Positions 1-12,744 are shown, counted from the first letter of the stretch. The stretch: DNA of 64,000 nt from Arabidopsis thaliana (GCF_000001735.4 NC_003075.7:8557001-8621000); one strand, 5' to 3'. Notes: generated from the sequence alone by a model not told the origin. A program made the numbers and translations.

Positions 1-3000
1 ATTTTCTTTTGCTATCAACTGTAAGACTTTCTTTCACTTGAAACTGGGAGGTTATTCAAGATATCATAACTAACCTGAATTGTTTTTTGTTTACATTCAG
101 GTTGAGAGGTTGACAAATGATGGATCCCTTGCCGGGGTTGATGCTCTGCTCGGATGCCCTTTGCACCTTCCTTCTTCAAAGGTGAGGGACTATATTGTCT
201 TCAAGAAACATATTGCTATGTTTCCAGTAAATGACAAGTGTAGATCTGCACTCCAATCTCTGCACGATGGCAGAACAAAGGCTTCTTATTTTTATTTCGA
301 ATTTATTACTTTCGTTTGAAAGGACCACTGAAGGGGAATGGTTAGGCATATTTAGAAAAGTTGAAATTCTAAACATGAACCCTGAAAGTAATAGTGATAA
401 GAAAATACATTCTCCAAAATTATATCTATTTGTACTGTGACTGTTTGCTGATGTTTGACTTTTCTTGTCCAATGTTTAAGTACTTTGCTGCAGCTGGTTG
501 GCAGTCTCTGGCAAAGAAGCAGAAAGAAATCCTCTCCCTCTCGTTATATTATGCTGCAAACTGGATACGAGAACTCGTTAGTAACATTACCTTGTATATT
601 CTGCGACCTTGTTATACCATAATTTCTTTTATTTATGTTTTTGCTTTCTGTTGCAGCTGAACGCCTTCAGTTCCCAAATTGATGAAAAAATTGGTTGCAT
701 TAGTCAGGCTACTGTAAAGGATGTAACAACAAAGCTTCTAAAACGCCTCAGAAATTTAGTGTATGTTCATTCTACTCTGATTCAATCTAAGCTTTGTAAT
801 GTGCTGCTGTGTTTTACGCTCTTGTTTCAGATGTTTTTGGTCGTCATAAAGCGTATTCGTGATGAAATTCTGATAAAAATAATACTTGGTAAAACAGATT
901 CTTGGAAAGCTTATTGAGTAATTTGATTACACTATCTCCTCAGTCTCTACCGGAGCTCCACCCTTATTCTGAATCTCATGTAGAACATCCGAGGAAGAAG
1001 AACGAGAAGAGGAAGCTGGACGATGATGCCTCCCAACGCAAGGTAAGCATGAAAAATAACTTGAAAAAATCAAAGCACTCAGATGTGAATGAAAAGCTGC
1101 GACAGCCAACTATTATGGACGCATTCAAGAAAGCAGGAGCAGTGATGAGTCATAGTCAAACACAGTTACGTGGAACCCCTTCCCTTCCATCTATGGATGG
1201 CAGCACAGCAGCGGGGTCAATGGACGAAAATTGTTCTGATAATGAATCTCTAATTGTGAAGATTCCTCAAGTTTCCTCGGCACTTGAAGCTCAAAGATTT
1301 AAGTTCAGGCCTCTTCTTCCTCAATGCCTTTCCATCTTAAATTTTCCAAAGGTCGGCCAATTCAAACCTCTTTATCTGGTTGAATATTAGTATCTACTAC
1401 TCTTTTGAATGATTGTCATAGATACTCTATATAAATATCACATGAATTCACATTGAATTTTAGCCTGAGTTTGTATTACATTATTCTTGGAATGCCATCA
1501 AAGGCAGCACTACCTGTCGTACATAGCTTAAATGTCATCACGAAGCTTATAGGAATGATTAACATTTTTGGCTTTCACATATAGGTTCTAAGCCAAGACA
1601 TGGGCAGCCCTGAGTATAGAGCTGAGGTACCAAGACAAATACCAACATATTCTGTTAAACTTAATTTTGTAGATATGAGAAGTGCTACTTAACGTCTTAT
1701 TATTTTCTTTGCTAGCTGCCTTTGTATTTGTATCTCTTACATGATCTTCACACCAAGCTGGATTGTCTTGTTCCTCCTGGTAAACAACATCCTTTTAAAC
1801 GTGGAAGCGCTCCAGGTTATTTCGGGAGATTCAAATTGGTTGAACTTCTCAACCAAATTAAAAGACTTTTTCCAAGCCTCAGGATACATTTGAATATAGC
1901 TATTTCCTTGCTAATAAGAGGTAAGATAACTGGAGATGATCAACCTGTTGCGAGCTAAAGATATTGATTTAGCTTGTTCTAATGTTGCCTAAATAATCAT
2001 AGGTGATGAAACTTCTCAAACTACTTGGAGAGATGAGTTTGCTTTGTCCGGAAATCCGAACACATCCAGTATTGTGGTTTCTGAATCTCTGGTTTACACA
2101 ATGGTGTGCAAAGAAGTATTATACTGTTTCAGCAAGGTAATTTATTCTTATCCGATGCCAATTTTGTGATGTTATATGGTGACCACATTCCTAACTTGAC
2201 CAGTTGTATATTGGTTGCATGTAGTTCCTTTTAGTCTTAACTTATATACAAGTATATATATGCTAATCTCAATTCCCAAATTCTTAATTTCTTTCTTCCT
2301 GGTCACAGATATTGACCCTCCCCGAGTTTGAAACAGACAAGTCACTGTTGCTGAATCTTCTTGAAGCCTTCCAGCCAACTGAAATACCAGTAGCTAACTT
2401 TCCGGACTTTCAACCTTTTCCGTCACCGGGGACAAAGGAGTACTTGTATATTGGCGTTTCTTATTTCTTTGAAGATATTTTGAATAAAGGTAACTATTTT
2501 TGTTCGTTTACTGATGATTTCCCCTATCGTATGCTATCTTATTCTAACTCCCATTGCAATTGTATAATGTTACTGCAGCATGTTCCTTCTCCTTTGATCT
2601 GGCCTTTGAATGTCTTCTCACTCTACAGTTAGTGGTGACCTCTGTACAAAAATATCTTGGTAAGGTATCTGAAGAAGCTAACAGAAAGAGAAACCCAGGT
2701 CATTTTCATGGTCTTGTACCCAATCTACATGCCAAACTGGGAACTTCTGCTGAGAAACTTCTCAGGCATAAATGGGTCGATGAAAGTACTGATAATAAGG
2801 GCTTAAAGAACAAAGTATGTCCATTTGTGTCAAATTTGCGGATAGTACAATTTACAGTAGTGCTCAATCTTCTGAATGTGTATAGCTTTGGGTCTGTGCA
2901 GGGTGAAATGGTTCAGACCATATTGCGAATATACCTGGAAGCCAGTGGATCCACATCTGATTTGCTTGATGAGCTTGCTTGTACCATTTTACCTCAGGTA

Positions 3001-4664
3001 CATGGAAAAATATTTCTCTGGGTTCTACTTTCATAGATTTTGATATCTTATGATAACACAAAACGTCCACTTGGGTTATGGTTCATGGAAACTAAACCCA
3101 TCTTCTCATGTTGCGTTGATTAAGTGTTACATCCTGAAATGGAAAATCTGCAAATAGTTAAATACCTATAACTTATTTCATATGGAGAAGTATATTATAT
3201 AATTTAACTCATTTCACGTCTCTGAAATTTGTTTGCATTAGGCCTCTCTATCCAAGTCAACAGGAGAAGATGATGATGCCCGTGATCATGAATTCCCAAC
3301 CCTATGCGCAGCTACTTTTAGAGGATGGTACAAGACATTGGTAAGGCAAATTCTTAGCTATCTCATATTTATTTCAGTGAGTAATTGCGTCAGAGACTAA
3401 TAGCCTAATTTTCGCTGGTGCTACATGCAGCTTGAAGAGAATCTTGCAATTCTCAACAAACTGGTAAGTAATCCATCTTAGTTTGTCCGATTCTCTTCAC
3501 TTATTATTACAATCTTCTTTGCTATACAATTACAGTTCTCACCTTTGTGTTCTATCATCTGTATCCTAATCAGGTGAAGACGGTTAGCTCAGAGAAACGA
3601 CAAAACTGTCAACCGAAAACTACTGAGGCACACTTGAAAAACATTCAGAAAACTGTAAATGTGGTAGTATCTTTAGTCAACTTGTGCCGATCTCATGAAA
3701 AGGTAACCAATTTTGTTGCTACGTATCATGAGTATAACACATTGCGCATTAAACCTGTCAGATATATTGTAATATTGATGGTATTATAATGACTTAAACA
3801 GGTCACAATTCATGGCATGGCTATCAAGTATGGTGGGAAGTATGTGGACTCATTTCTTAAAGGTATAAATTTTTCCAACTTCTTATCAGACAAGAGTTCG
3901 ATATATACCTGATTAGCTGGCTTATTAATTTGAAAACTTGATATTGGAAAAACAAAAAACATGTGCAGTTTTTGATTTCTTGGAAGCACATTTTCAAGAT
4001 CATAAAGAACTAGTCATCCAGTTGGTAAGTTGTATTGTACTACGCCGTTTCTTTTACTATATCTCTCTCCCTCAGTCCACTGAAATTATTACAACTGAAA
4101 TGTGAATTAGGTGAAAGATCTCCAGAAGGCGACAAGAACATTACAGACTCTATGTTCTGAAGCCAAGGTTAGTTTCAGATACCAGTGTGTTTTATTTCTT
4201 CTCAAAGACAGAATAAATGTGACAGTGTGGAGTATTGTGTTTTGGGGGAGGTTAGGGTATGAAACAAACAGCCATAACCAGCAAAATACCAGCAACAAAG
4301 AGATCTTTAGAGCGTTTTCTGTTTCACGTTAAGGCTCTTCTCCATAGAACATCAGGCGGCTCCAACTTCTGGATGGGTAACTACACAAAAAACACATAGT
4401 TTTGCTTTCGTTTTTTCCCTCTTTCGAAACTCATTTAATTCTTCTTTAAAATCTCTACCATTGAGTAGCATTTGAACACTTTCATTTTGGAAACTGAGTT
4501 TTTGAATACTAATTGAATTTGCAGGTAGCTTGAAACACAAGGACTTGAGAGGGCAAATAGTGAGTTCTCAGGCTTATATAGATAACGAAGCCGATGAGGT
4601 TGAAGAAACCATGTCCGGAGAAGAAGAGCCCATGCAAGAGGATGAACTTCCATTGACACCTTAA
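1..4664 (+). CDS. FANCD2: FANCD2 homologue, 3' portion (partial at the left edge)
   Basis: This is the C-terminal part of the Fanconi anaemia group D2 protein, the scaffold that is monoubiquitinated with FANCI at DNA crosslinks. The first visible exon is about 101-180 (segment beginning VERLTNDGSLAGVDALLGC). Many short GT-AG exons follow: about 481-576, 658-771, a long one near 912-1351, then pieces up to 4111-4168, 4334-4378 and 4525-4664. The stop is TAA at 4662-4664, and the tail is very acidic (EEEPMQEDELPLTP). Joining the exons gives an open helical-repeat protein with FANCD2 segments such as ILRIYLEASGSTSDLL and HGMAIKYGGKYVDSFL. The 912-1351 exon encodes a basic, low-complexity insert (RKKNEKRKL) followed by QPTIMDAF. 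The ubiquitin-acceptor lysine probably lies upstream of the window. The family call is strong; individual splice sites in the 1350-2640 stretch are less certain. Confidence 0.9.
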
Positions 4665-4969
4665 TTAGACTGCTATTAACGTTCCACAGTAATCGATTTC
4701 TTAGTATCTTAAATCTATCCATCTATATATAGTTCGGTGAGGTTGAATTTAGAGAAACAAACACAAAGTGAAATAGAGAGAAAATTTAGGGAAATGGTTC
4801 ATGTGTTAAGCACCAACAATTTATGGGACATGTAATCTAAGTTAACCAACTAAAACATTTTGAATAATAACTAAAAGGCTTAAATGCCAACAAATATAGC
4901 TTCTTGCAGCATCTTGGAAACATATCGAATGCCTTCACAAATTTGTATAATACTTTCATGGCTACCCTA

Positions 4970-6607
4970 TTATTTATCCGCTTTTGGGAATACACAGTTA
5001 ATCGAACAAACGTAGCCAGTAAAGTCTCCTACAGCTCCCCACATGATGAAGGGAAACTTGCAACGAACTTCACAAACGCCGCAAAAAAGTCGAGTAACCC
5101 CATTGTTGGCAAATACTTTCGGCTGATCAGGAATTACCTTAACATAATAAAAATCACCAAGAACACAATTAAGATGGAGACTAAGCCCACATTCTTCACA
5201 TGTATAGTAACATACATTTGGATCTGTCTTGGTCTCACAAATATCACACCACAAGTTGCCGCTTGCGTTTCCCACACCTTGACATAGTGACAGAAAATGA
5301 TCATCACACCTATGTTTTACCTTTCTTGGTAAAGTGGCACACTTCATGCATAATGCGTAATCATCACAAACCGTACAATTTAAGAGATTATCATCAGTTT
5401 CCGTGCCACAAGCTTGACATCGTTTGGAACTTTCCAATGTCCAATATAAGGGATGTGGATGCAGATCATGCTGAAATGGTTCCGATACGGAACTACACCG
5501 AACATCATACACAACATCATCTTCGCAACCTTCGAAACACTTGTACCTGAAACCATTAGAATACGTTCTACAAGCTGTACACACAAAATCTGAAGATGCA
5601 GCCTCGTCAACCTGTAGAGTGAGTTTATGATTATGCAACAAATGTCGCTTCTTCCGAGGAAGACTAGCACATGCTTTGTGAAGAATATAATCACATTCCA
5701 CGCATTTGTAGCAGGAATCACCGTTGATGGCAAGAACGCAACCTCTGCAACGCATGTTAACATTATCCGTAACATAATTCTCATCCAATCTGAGAACATG
5801 TTCTTCATGACTAAAATGAATGATCTCTTTTTCATTAATTACCACAAATGGTTCTTCGACTTCTTCCTCCTCCTCGGGTACATCTTCAAGTTCGATCCCA
5901 TCCCACACTTCCTTTTTCGTTGCACATCTTGAATGAACGGCGTAATTAGGACAACGAGAGCATTTAAAAGCTCCATATACCCAATCAACCGTCTTCCGAC
6001 AAACTCCACACTCCCAATGTTCTTCTCGTTGACCAAGATGGAAAGTATGAAAGATGCGATGATCGTGCCGATTGATGCATATGACTCGCGGTAGATTCTC
6101 AATACAGTCTTTGTGGACCATCAGATTGCATTGAAGACATACATAAGGATTGCGGTCGCCTTCCACACCACATGCATTACAAGTAAAGATGACTAACCTT
6201 ACCAAGAGGGTGAGGCTATGCTTGTGGTGCTTTGGGTTACAAATAGTGAGTGGTGGTTGCTTTACCATACAAAGTGGACTAATGTTTATGTTGCACACCG
6301 TGCAACGAGCAAACGGAGTCTTAAGCTTGCACAGACAAAAATGGCATCGGTCATTTGCATATTGAGGTGATTTGTTGGGCATGGAGATCTTGAGAGAGTG
6401 ACCGCACGGAGATGGATAGCTGAGAAAGCCCTGGATACAGTCTTTGTGCAGCCGATAGCCGCACTCCGTGCACTGATAGGCAATGCCATTTCGACTATTA
6501 CAAAAATCGCAAGAATAGATAAATTCTTCTGTACATGATAAAGGATGTTCATGCAACGGCACCAAAAGATTAGGCCTGGTCTCTATTTCAGATTCAGTAG
6601 AAAGCAT
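4970..6607 (-). CDS. DC1/C1-domain cysteine- and histidine-rich protein (545 aa, single exon)
   Basis: A single open frame of 545 codons with no intron, as is usual for the Arabidopsis CHP-rich (DC1) family. Roughly seven zinc-binding modules run from end to end, each following H-x(n)-C-x2-C-x(n)-C-x2-C-x4-H-x2-C. Examples are YSCDFC..YQCTECGYRLHKDC near residues 29-56, FTCNACG..YVCLQCNLMVHKDC near 140-168, and ALCMKCATLPRKVKH near 415-430. A last Cys pair (FCGVCEVRC) closes the protein. Such modules resemble the C1 fold that binds diacylglycerol or phorbol esters in PKC, but the ligands of plant DC1 proteins are mostly unknown. I infer only a zinc-dependent binding role, possibly in stress signalling. 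It converges on FANCD2; the intergenic gap is about 300 bp. I recall the locus as At4g14980. Confidence 0.88.
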   Translation of the reverse strand: MLSTESEIETRPNLLVPLHEHPLSCTEEFIYSCDFCNSRNGIAYQCTECGYRLHKDCIQGFLSYPSPCGHSLKISMPNKSPQYANDRCHFCLCKLKTPFARCTVCNINISPLCMVKQPPLTICNPKHHKHSLTLLVRLVIFTCNACGVEGDRNPYVCLQCNLMVHKDCIENLPRVICINRHDHRIFHTFHLGQREEHWECGVCRKTVDWVYGAFKCSRCPNYAVHSRCATKKEVWDGIELEDVPEEEEEVEEPFVVINEKEIIHFSHEEHVLRLDENYVTDNVNMRCRGCVLAINGDSCYKCVECDYILHKACASLPRKKRHLLHNHKLTLQVDEAASSDFVCTACRTYSNGFRYKCFEGCEDDVVYDVRCSSVSEPFQHDLHPHPLYWTLESSKRCQACGTETDDNLLNCTVCDDYALCMKCATLPRKVKHRCDDHFLSLCQGVGNASGNLWCDICETKTDPNVCYYTCEECGLSLHLNCVLGDFYYVKVIPDQPKVFANNGVTRLFCGVCEVRCKFPFIMWGAVGDFTGYVCSINCVFPKADK

Positions 6608-7103
6608 TTTTATTTCAACCGAGAAAAGAAAGAAAGATAGGTGTTGAGTTTCAATTTTTGTTTTGCTAAGGTTCCTCTTTATGTAGAATTGTAGATCTTG
6701 GAACTCATAAATTCATTTTTATTTTTATTTTCTTAGTCTTTGTACTATATATTTTTATATCACCAATGATAATGGTTTTGCCAACACAGACAGCTAATTC
6801 AAACAAAAATAATACACAAGTATACATATAAATAGTAGTAGTTGTCCAAACCATCCTTGAAACAATGGGGAGAAGAAGTTTGCCCATAGGAAAAACTGAG
6901 AAGTATTAAACAATAATTGAATAGATCTAGTGACTATTAGTATATCAAAATCACATTTCTCTCGGAATTAACCCATGTGCAAACAATATTTTTAATTCGA
7001 GTTTGTATGAACAAATAAGGGTGGGTTTGAATAGGCATACTATTTATTTAATTCGAAACCATACCTATAATTGTATTAGTTAACTTTATTAGAACAAAAA
7101 TAG

Positions 7104-7985
7104 ACACCTTAATTAGACTGCTAATAACTTTCTATTTCAACAGTAATCAATTTCTTTATATCTTACATTTATCCTTCTATACTAGATTTTGACCCGCGGT
7201 ATACCGCATGACTAGGTTTATAATAAAATTTGTTATATAAAATGTATATGTAAATATTTGTTTTATTAATATTGTTTGCTTTGTTTAGTGTTTAAGAGAA
7301 TGTATATATAGATTTTAATTGTTATATATAGGATTTCATCCGTAGTATATCGTTTCGTATTATTATCGATCAAAACCCGTCATACCATCTAATCCTGCAC
7401 AGTGAAATTAAACATATCTAATGGATTTCACTTGTGGTATATCGTCTCGTAATACTATCGACCAAACCCGTCCTACCACTAACCCCGTTCAGTAAAATTA
7501 GACATTATTTTATTATTTTTGTTTTAATAATACTTTAATTTAAAAAATATTTAATTCAAATCAATTTAAAAGTTTTTTTTCAAATAGTTATTTAATTGTT
7601 ATAAAATTTATATATTATAATATTATAAACACATCCTACCATCTAGTCCTACTATCTAATCATGTTCGGTGAAATTATTTTTTTATTTTTTTAATAATAT
7701 TTTTATTAAAAGATTTATAATTTAAATCAATTTAAAGTTTTCTTTCAAATGATTATTTAATTTTTAAATATTTTAACTATTTTAGCAAAAATAATTAGGC
7801 TATGGAATAAGAGCATATTCTTTTGAATAAGATTTGCTTTGATTTGGTAGTTAATTTTCGCATTGAATAAGCCAGTGGCAGCCATTGTAAATAAGTTCCA
7901 AATCCAGGATTTATTTCACAAAATGGCTCTAAAAATGTATATATACATAGTTTGGTGAGGTTGAATCTTAGAAACAAAATTTGTG
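7104..7985 (+). repeat. Second copy of the FANCD2 3' end, split by an insertion
   Basis: Bases 7104-7181 repeat the end of the FANCD2 coding region and its 3' flank at 4655-4730, starting with the shared GACACCTTAATTAGACTGCT and continuing through CAGTAATCRATTTCTT. The match stops at 7181. It resumes at about 7928 with TAGTTTGGTGAGGTTGAAT, which corresponds to about 4731-4750. The two copies are in the same orientation and flank the DC1 gene. The copy is about 130 bp once the insert is removed. Confidence 0.75.
7182..7927 (-). mobile_element. Helitron-like non-autonomous element
   Basis: Read on the minus strand, the left boundary is a Helitron 3' end: the palindrome GCGGTATACCGC (7196-7207), then GGGTCAAAAT, then CTAG (7185-7182) next to a host T. 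Arabidopsis Helitrons end in a hairpin followed by CTRR and insert between A and T. The insert breaks the duplicated FANCD2 3' sequence at 7181/7182, which supports real transposition. The interior is AT-rich, with three related blocks (near 7376, 7468 and 7632) of the type CCTACCATCTA..GTGAAATTA. The 5' terminus (TC on the minus strand) could not be fixed; the right edge is taken from where the FANCD2 copy resumes. There is no coding capacity. Confidence 0.6.
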
Positions 7986-9258
7986 ATTGTTTTTCGTAGC
8001 GTAACTATTTAATTAATATCAAATAAATATAGTTATTTAGTTGGTTCAATTTTTGAAAACAAAAATTCTATTTTTAGCTAGAAGTCTACTAGTTCTGTTC
8101 TATTTGCTGAATTTTGAAGCCCAAGTTTTTTGCAAAAAAATTACAAAGCAATATTGTAGATCCCAGGATTAGTCTAGTCTTTGACCAATGAGGATCCAAA
8201 AACATGCTTCACGTGTCATTGGTAATAATAGACAAGAGATAGACATATAGTAAAAGGAGTCGTCGTCGCCGTCAAAACAAGAATGCAAAAAAAGTAAAAG
8301 AAGTCGGTTATGTATAAAGTACAATGTAGACTTTGTTATGGCATAAGTAACTTAAAAACACTAAGTAAAAAGAAATCAGACAAACATGAAGACCTCATAT
8401 CTCGGCTTGGGTAGTCACTCATGTCTTTTTCTTGCATTAAAAGAAGATAAAAGGAAAAGGAGACAGCTAAAGTGCACGTGGCATGTGAGCAGTTCCAAAC
8501 TTGAAAAAGACATGCCTCTCGTGTCTTAATTCCTACCACTTTCTCTAACCTTTTTGTACTACGTATTTCCAATCCGCATCTGTTTTACCAACAACAAATT
8601 CCAAAACATTCATATTTTGTGTTTCAAAAACACATCCTTTTAAGCTTAAAATGTTGACACTATCAACTGCGTAAACGTAATACATTTCAAGTTTATCAAC
8701 TTCTTACAAATAACAGAAGTAATACATTTGAGACATGATTTAATAGAAACAACTTTTTAAAAACTTTGCGTTCCTTATTATTACAATGCCCACATTTTAA
8801 ACAAACCCCACAGGAAGCTAAGACACCAAAATACCTCTTAGCTACCGCACCATTCACCATCACGTCATCACCATCACCATCACATTACCATTACCATCCA
8901 CCGTTCACCCATTCACCATCAGTCTATACAGAGTCACAAACACTAATCTCCTTCCAAACTCCTAAAACCCTAAATGAGTCCTACAAATAGGAGTTTTCAT
9001 GACAGAGCAACCAAAAATACAGCTCCCCCGGAAAAATTCACTTGTTTTTTTTTTCCAGTTTTACCAAACTCCCACTTTCAATTTACTGTTTCTCCTGCTT
9101 TCAACCACCATAACGAGGAATCTACCAAGTTTTAAGAGAAATCTAAAAGAACAACATTTGTCACCTGAGCCCTGTGTGAACCAGCTACTCACTTTGATCC
9201 ACAAACAAACCGTGGCACCGCTTCTTAATCTCACAGTTTGTTTCCTATATGGTTAAAC
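7986..9258. other. Intergenic stretch and PAT1H2 3' flank
   Basis: No gene is supported here. It is AT-rich sequence, then the 3' flank of the minus-strand PAT1H2 gene. A short run of CAT/CAC triplets lies at about 8855-8932. The small open frames at 8766-8990 and 8999-9256 have low-complexity translations and no family signature, so I treat them as chance. Confidence 0.6.
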
Positions 9259-12200
9259 TTAACCCCTCACAAATTCAGAGTTAATCTGACCACCACTTGC
9301 ACTTGCACGGGTTGTTGTCGACTCGCTAACTGGCGATGCACTACGACCAACGTTAAGTAAGAAGTTCCGCTGGTCTTCATTAGTATGACGAAGACTCGCA
9401 CGTAAAAGCTCGGCAGGCATTTCCCTCTTTATAGCTAACTCCAACACATCAGCTGCATTGTCGTGGTTCTGACCATGGATTGTCTCGTACTTGCTCCTGC
9501 AATATTTAGTAAGAAGAGAGAAGAACTCATCAAACGAGGCTCTCCAGAGTCCATCATTCGGATTCCCGTGGTTGCTGACACGCGGTGGAACCACCGCCAC
9601 TATTACTTCAGCAGCTCTCTCAAGAAGAGATACCAAGACAACCGATGCTCCGTCCCCGGAAGAACTTCCTATTGGACGGAGAGGTGGCTGTTCTGACGAG
9701 CAAACAACAGCTGCAAGACAAGCACTCAATGCTCGGAGGTCCATTGCTTGAACACAAACCGTAACTGCTTTAGCAAGATTAGCTATCGTCTCTGCTGCAA
9801 GGCTATCTGACGGTAGGCCACCGAATAGAAACCTCAGGTGGCGGAATACAGCCATACAGACAACCCGCGCGATCTCAGTACCCGGAACAAGAAGCTGTAG
9901 ATACTTTGTCAGCAATTTCCGACCCTTAGGAAGAGTCGTTATGCGGAGAAACACGATATCATCCTTTGTGGTCAATCCGGTTTTCTGACCAGTTTTGCTA
10001 AAAGGATCAACAAGTTGAAGTGAAGTTGCTAATCCTTCAAGAAGGATCTGCCGTTTTCTCCTGAGCTGTGCACCACCGTCTTGTGGCCGGTTGAATTGAA
10101 GAGTCCTATCAATGTCAACTATATCGATAAGAACTCCGAAAGCATCTTCAATTGTGACTCTAGCTGCAACAAGAGGCTCATCTTCAAGATGCTTATGACC
10201 AGAGCTAGGAGGAGAGTCAACCTCGAGTAGAGCTCGTGGTCTGCAAATAGAAGGAAGTGTAATCTTTCCAAGAGCATCAACATGAACTTGTGGTTGCTGA
10301 TCAGAACTATTCCGCGACCGAGATTGGTGATCCTTCAAATGAGAAGGATACAACTGAGGCTTTGTTCTTGATCCGGATGACTTTTTCGCAAGCCGAGCTT
10401 GGTGGTAATAATCATTGACATAAGGGTCACTACTGTGTGAATTAGAATGCTGCATCTTGAGAATACTCTCTATCTCTTCTGAAGTCATGTACTTTGATCT
10501 AAACTGCAATCCGCTTTCGCTTTTCTGGCTAGCTAAATCTGATGTCTGTTGAGAGATACCACCTCTGTTCTTTCGACTTCGATGAGACGACTTATGTTTG
10601 TGTTCCCTTACTTCACCAACCCCGAAAAGAGCTTTATGTGATGGAGAAGGATAAGAACTATATAGCTGAGATTGTAATGCAGCAAGATGAGCTAAAGATT
10701 GTCTCTGCTGAAGAGATATCAACTGTTGTGAAGTAAAACCATTCCGAGGAGGCAGTTGTTGGAGATGTTGCTGTTGCATTAGACTGTGTAACAACGCGGA
10801 ATGATCACCGTGGAGAAGGCCGGGGTCGGTAACCCAATGAGGAGGTTGTTGCACCATGTTACCAAGAGTAGGACCACATGAGGCATATCTAGCCAAATTA
10901 TTACCATAATGCGACGGTCCATGTGACAATCCCGAGAGATGGAAAGTAGAATTCGACAACGGAGAGGCGTTTGGAGCTGAAAAGTTCGACTGACTACCAC
11001 CAGGAAGAGAAGGAGCACGATGAATATGGCTCGGGGAAGACTGTTGAGATCTTTTTCCAGGCGAAGGAAAAGATGTAAACGTCGATTCTGGTACGATAAT
11101 CGGTTCGCTACTGTAATGTTGTAGCTGTGTTTGCTGCTGAGGATATGAGGATGTCCTATACAGAGAATTTGAATTAGGAGATGATTGTGGCTGTGAAGAC
11201 CAACTAGCTTCCTGAACTTGTTCTTCAACTGTGTGCTGATCCAACCAGCTTGTGAACTCATTATCCTGAGTCCAATCTGTAGCAGTAGAACCTGGACATA
11301 AAAACTACTGTTAGAAAAAAAGCTGATAATGGATTTTTTTTTTGTTGACTTGTAATTATATTTCCAACTACCACAACTTAATACTCCAATCATTCACCTC
11401 CAGAAGTGGATATCTAAAAGTACAAGCTCACAGTTTTTACCTTTAGTTGCATAGTTCAAGAAGAAGAAAAAGTAACATAGAAGAACAAGAATAGTAAACA
11501 GTAAACAAAACTCACTTTCTCTTGAAAAGGACCCTGATCCTCTGTCACCAATTACTCCAAGGTGTTTGGGCCCGGTAACATTTCTGTTCAGCTGCACAAG
11601 ATAAGACCAAATAATAAGATAAGTTAAAGTAGAGAACAAGTAATAATAAGAAGCTGAGAAAGACAGATCATTTGTCTCAAGAGAGACGATGAAAAATGGT
11701 AACAAAATGATATTAGTAGAAACAGAATTATTTAAAGTCATAATTCGGAATTTACAATATGCTAACCTTTGCAAAAGTTGTGGCAAGATCATCCATGTCA
11801 GATAATGATCCTAAACCAGCACCCTGAAACCAGAAGTAAATGTTTTGTTTTATCTTCCATTTATCTCATATATAATTAGCATCAAATATTGCCAAGAACA
11901 GACTCAGTCCAAATTACCTCTCTTTTATCAAACAAGTGATACTCTTCATCATCAACATGTCCACGAACAGTACCATCATCATCAAGACCACCCAATTCGA
12001 CTTCTTCAAGACTTTGACCAAAGAACTCATATTGAGATGCGTCAAAGAGTGCACTATTGTTATCTGCACAAAGACAATAAGATCCAGTTTCATCAAACAC
12101 ATGAGGTAAGTGACAATCAGTTGACCAGAAAATTTAAGTAAAACTAAAGCTTTTGTAAACAAATCTGTGACATTTCAATCATTTCATACAACTTCAAAAA

Positions 12201-12511
12201 TCAAATTAGTAAATCTTATAGGTTACTACAAAACTTAAAAAAAAAACGAATCAAATACTGTAACAAGGAAGATAAATCAAACATAACAAGCATGAAACAA
12301 AAAGTATGTTTCTCTTAAAGTTTTCACAAATCAGAAGCAAATCAAATCATTCACATCTCAGATCAAAGAAAGAAGCTTTAGCAAACTGATGAATCACAAA
12401 ATAAAAACACTTTTATTAGATTTGAAAACAAAAAGAGCTGAACAAGAAAGAGAACTGACCAGAAGAAGTCTTAGCGAAGTTGTAGAAATCTCTAGAATCA
12501 GATCTCTCCAT
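9259..12511 (-). CDS. PAT1H2: PAT1-family mRNA decapping/P-body protein (787 aa, five exons)
   Basis: Coding exons on the minus strand are 12511-12460, 12063-11918, 11823-11767, 11591-11516 and 11291-9259, all with GT-AG borders, giving 787 codons plus a TAG or TAA-type stop at 9261-9259. The protein starts MERSDSRDFYNFAKTSS. An acidic N-terminal segment (about 20-110) is followed by a long Ser/Gln/Pro-rich low-complexity region (about 120-430). The conserved C-terminal PAT1 domain covers about 450-787, including IEDAFGVLIDIVDIDRTLQF and the ARVVCMAVFRHLRFLFGG segment. PAT1 proteins bridge deadenylated mRNA, the LSM1-7 ring and the DCP decapping complex in P-bodies. I recall this locus as At4g14990, called PAT1H2 or PATH2, paralogue of At3g22270. 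The next gene upstream is RPL27C, about 2.4 kb away and divergently oriented. Confidence 0.92.
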
Positions 12512-12744
12512 GATCAAACACAAAGTAGCAGAGACACGAAGACAGCTAAAACACAAAAAAAAAAAACAGCGAATACGATCGAATCTCCAAAAGGGTATTG
12601 CTACTTCTTGTCAGAACTAAAGAAAAGGTAAGTAAAGATTAGCTGAAATCGCTAGAGGTTCCCGATTTTCCGGGATTCATATTGAGAAAGAAGAAAGTCG
12701 AAGGAGGAAACTTCTCTTCCTAAAGAAGAGATTTTTGATTAGAT

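Noticed and set aside
5380..5835. 151-codon minus-strand open frame inside the DC1 gene
   Set aside because: It is a shadow of the 545-aa DC1 frame; its Cys pattern is random and it has no separate start context.
8766..9256. Two plus-strand open frames downstream of PAT1H2
   Set aside because: Low-complexity translation from CAT/CAC repeats and UTR sequence; no domain.
10779..11393. 204-codon open frame overlapping PAT1H2
   Set aside because: Frame shadow of the Gln/Ser-rich part of PAT1H2, which has clear exons and a conserved domain.
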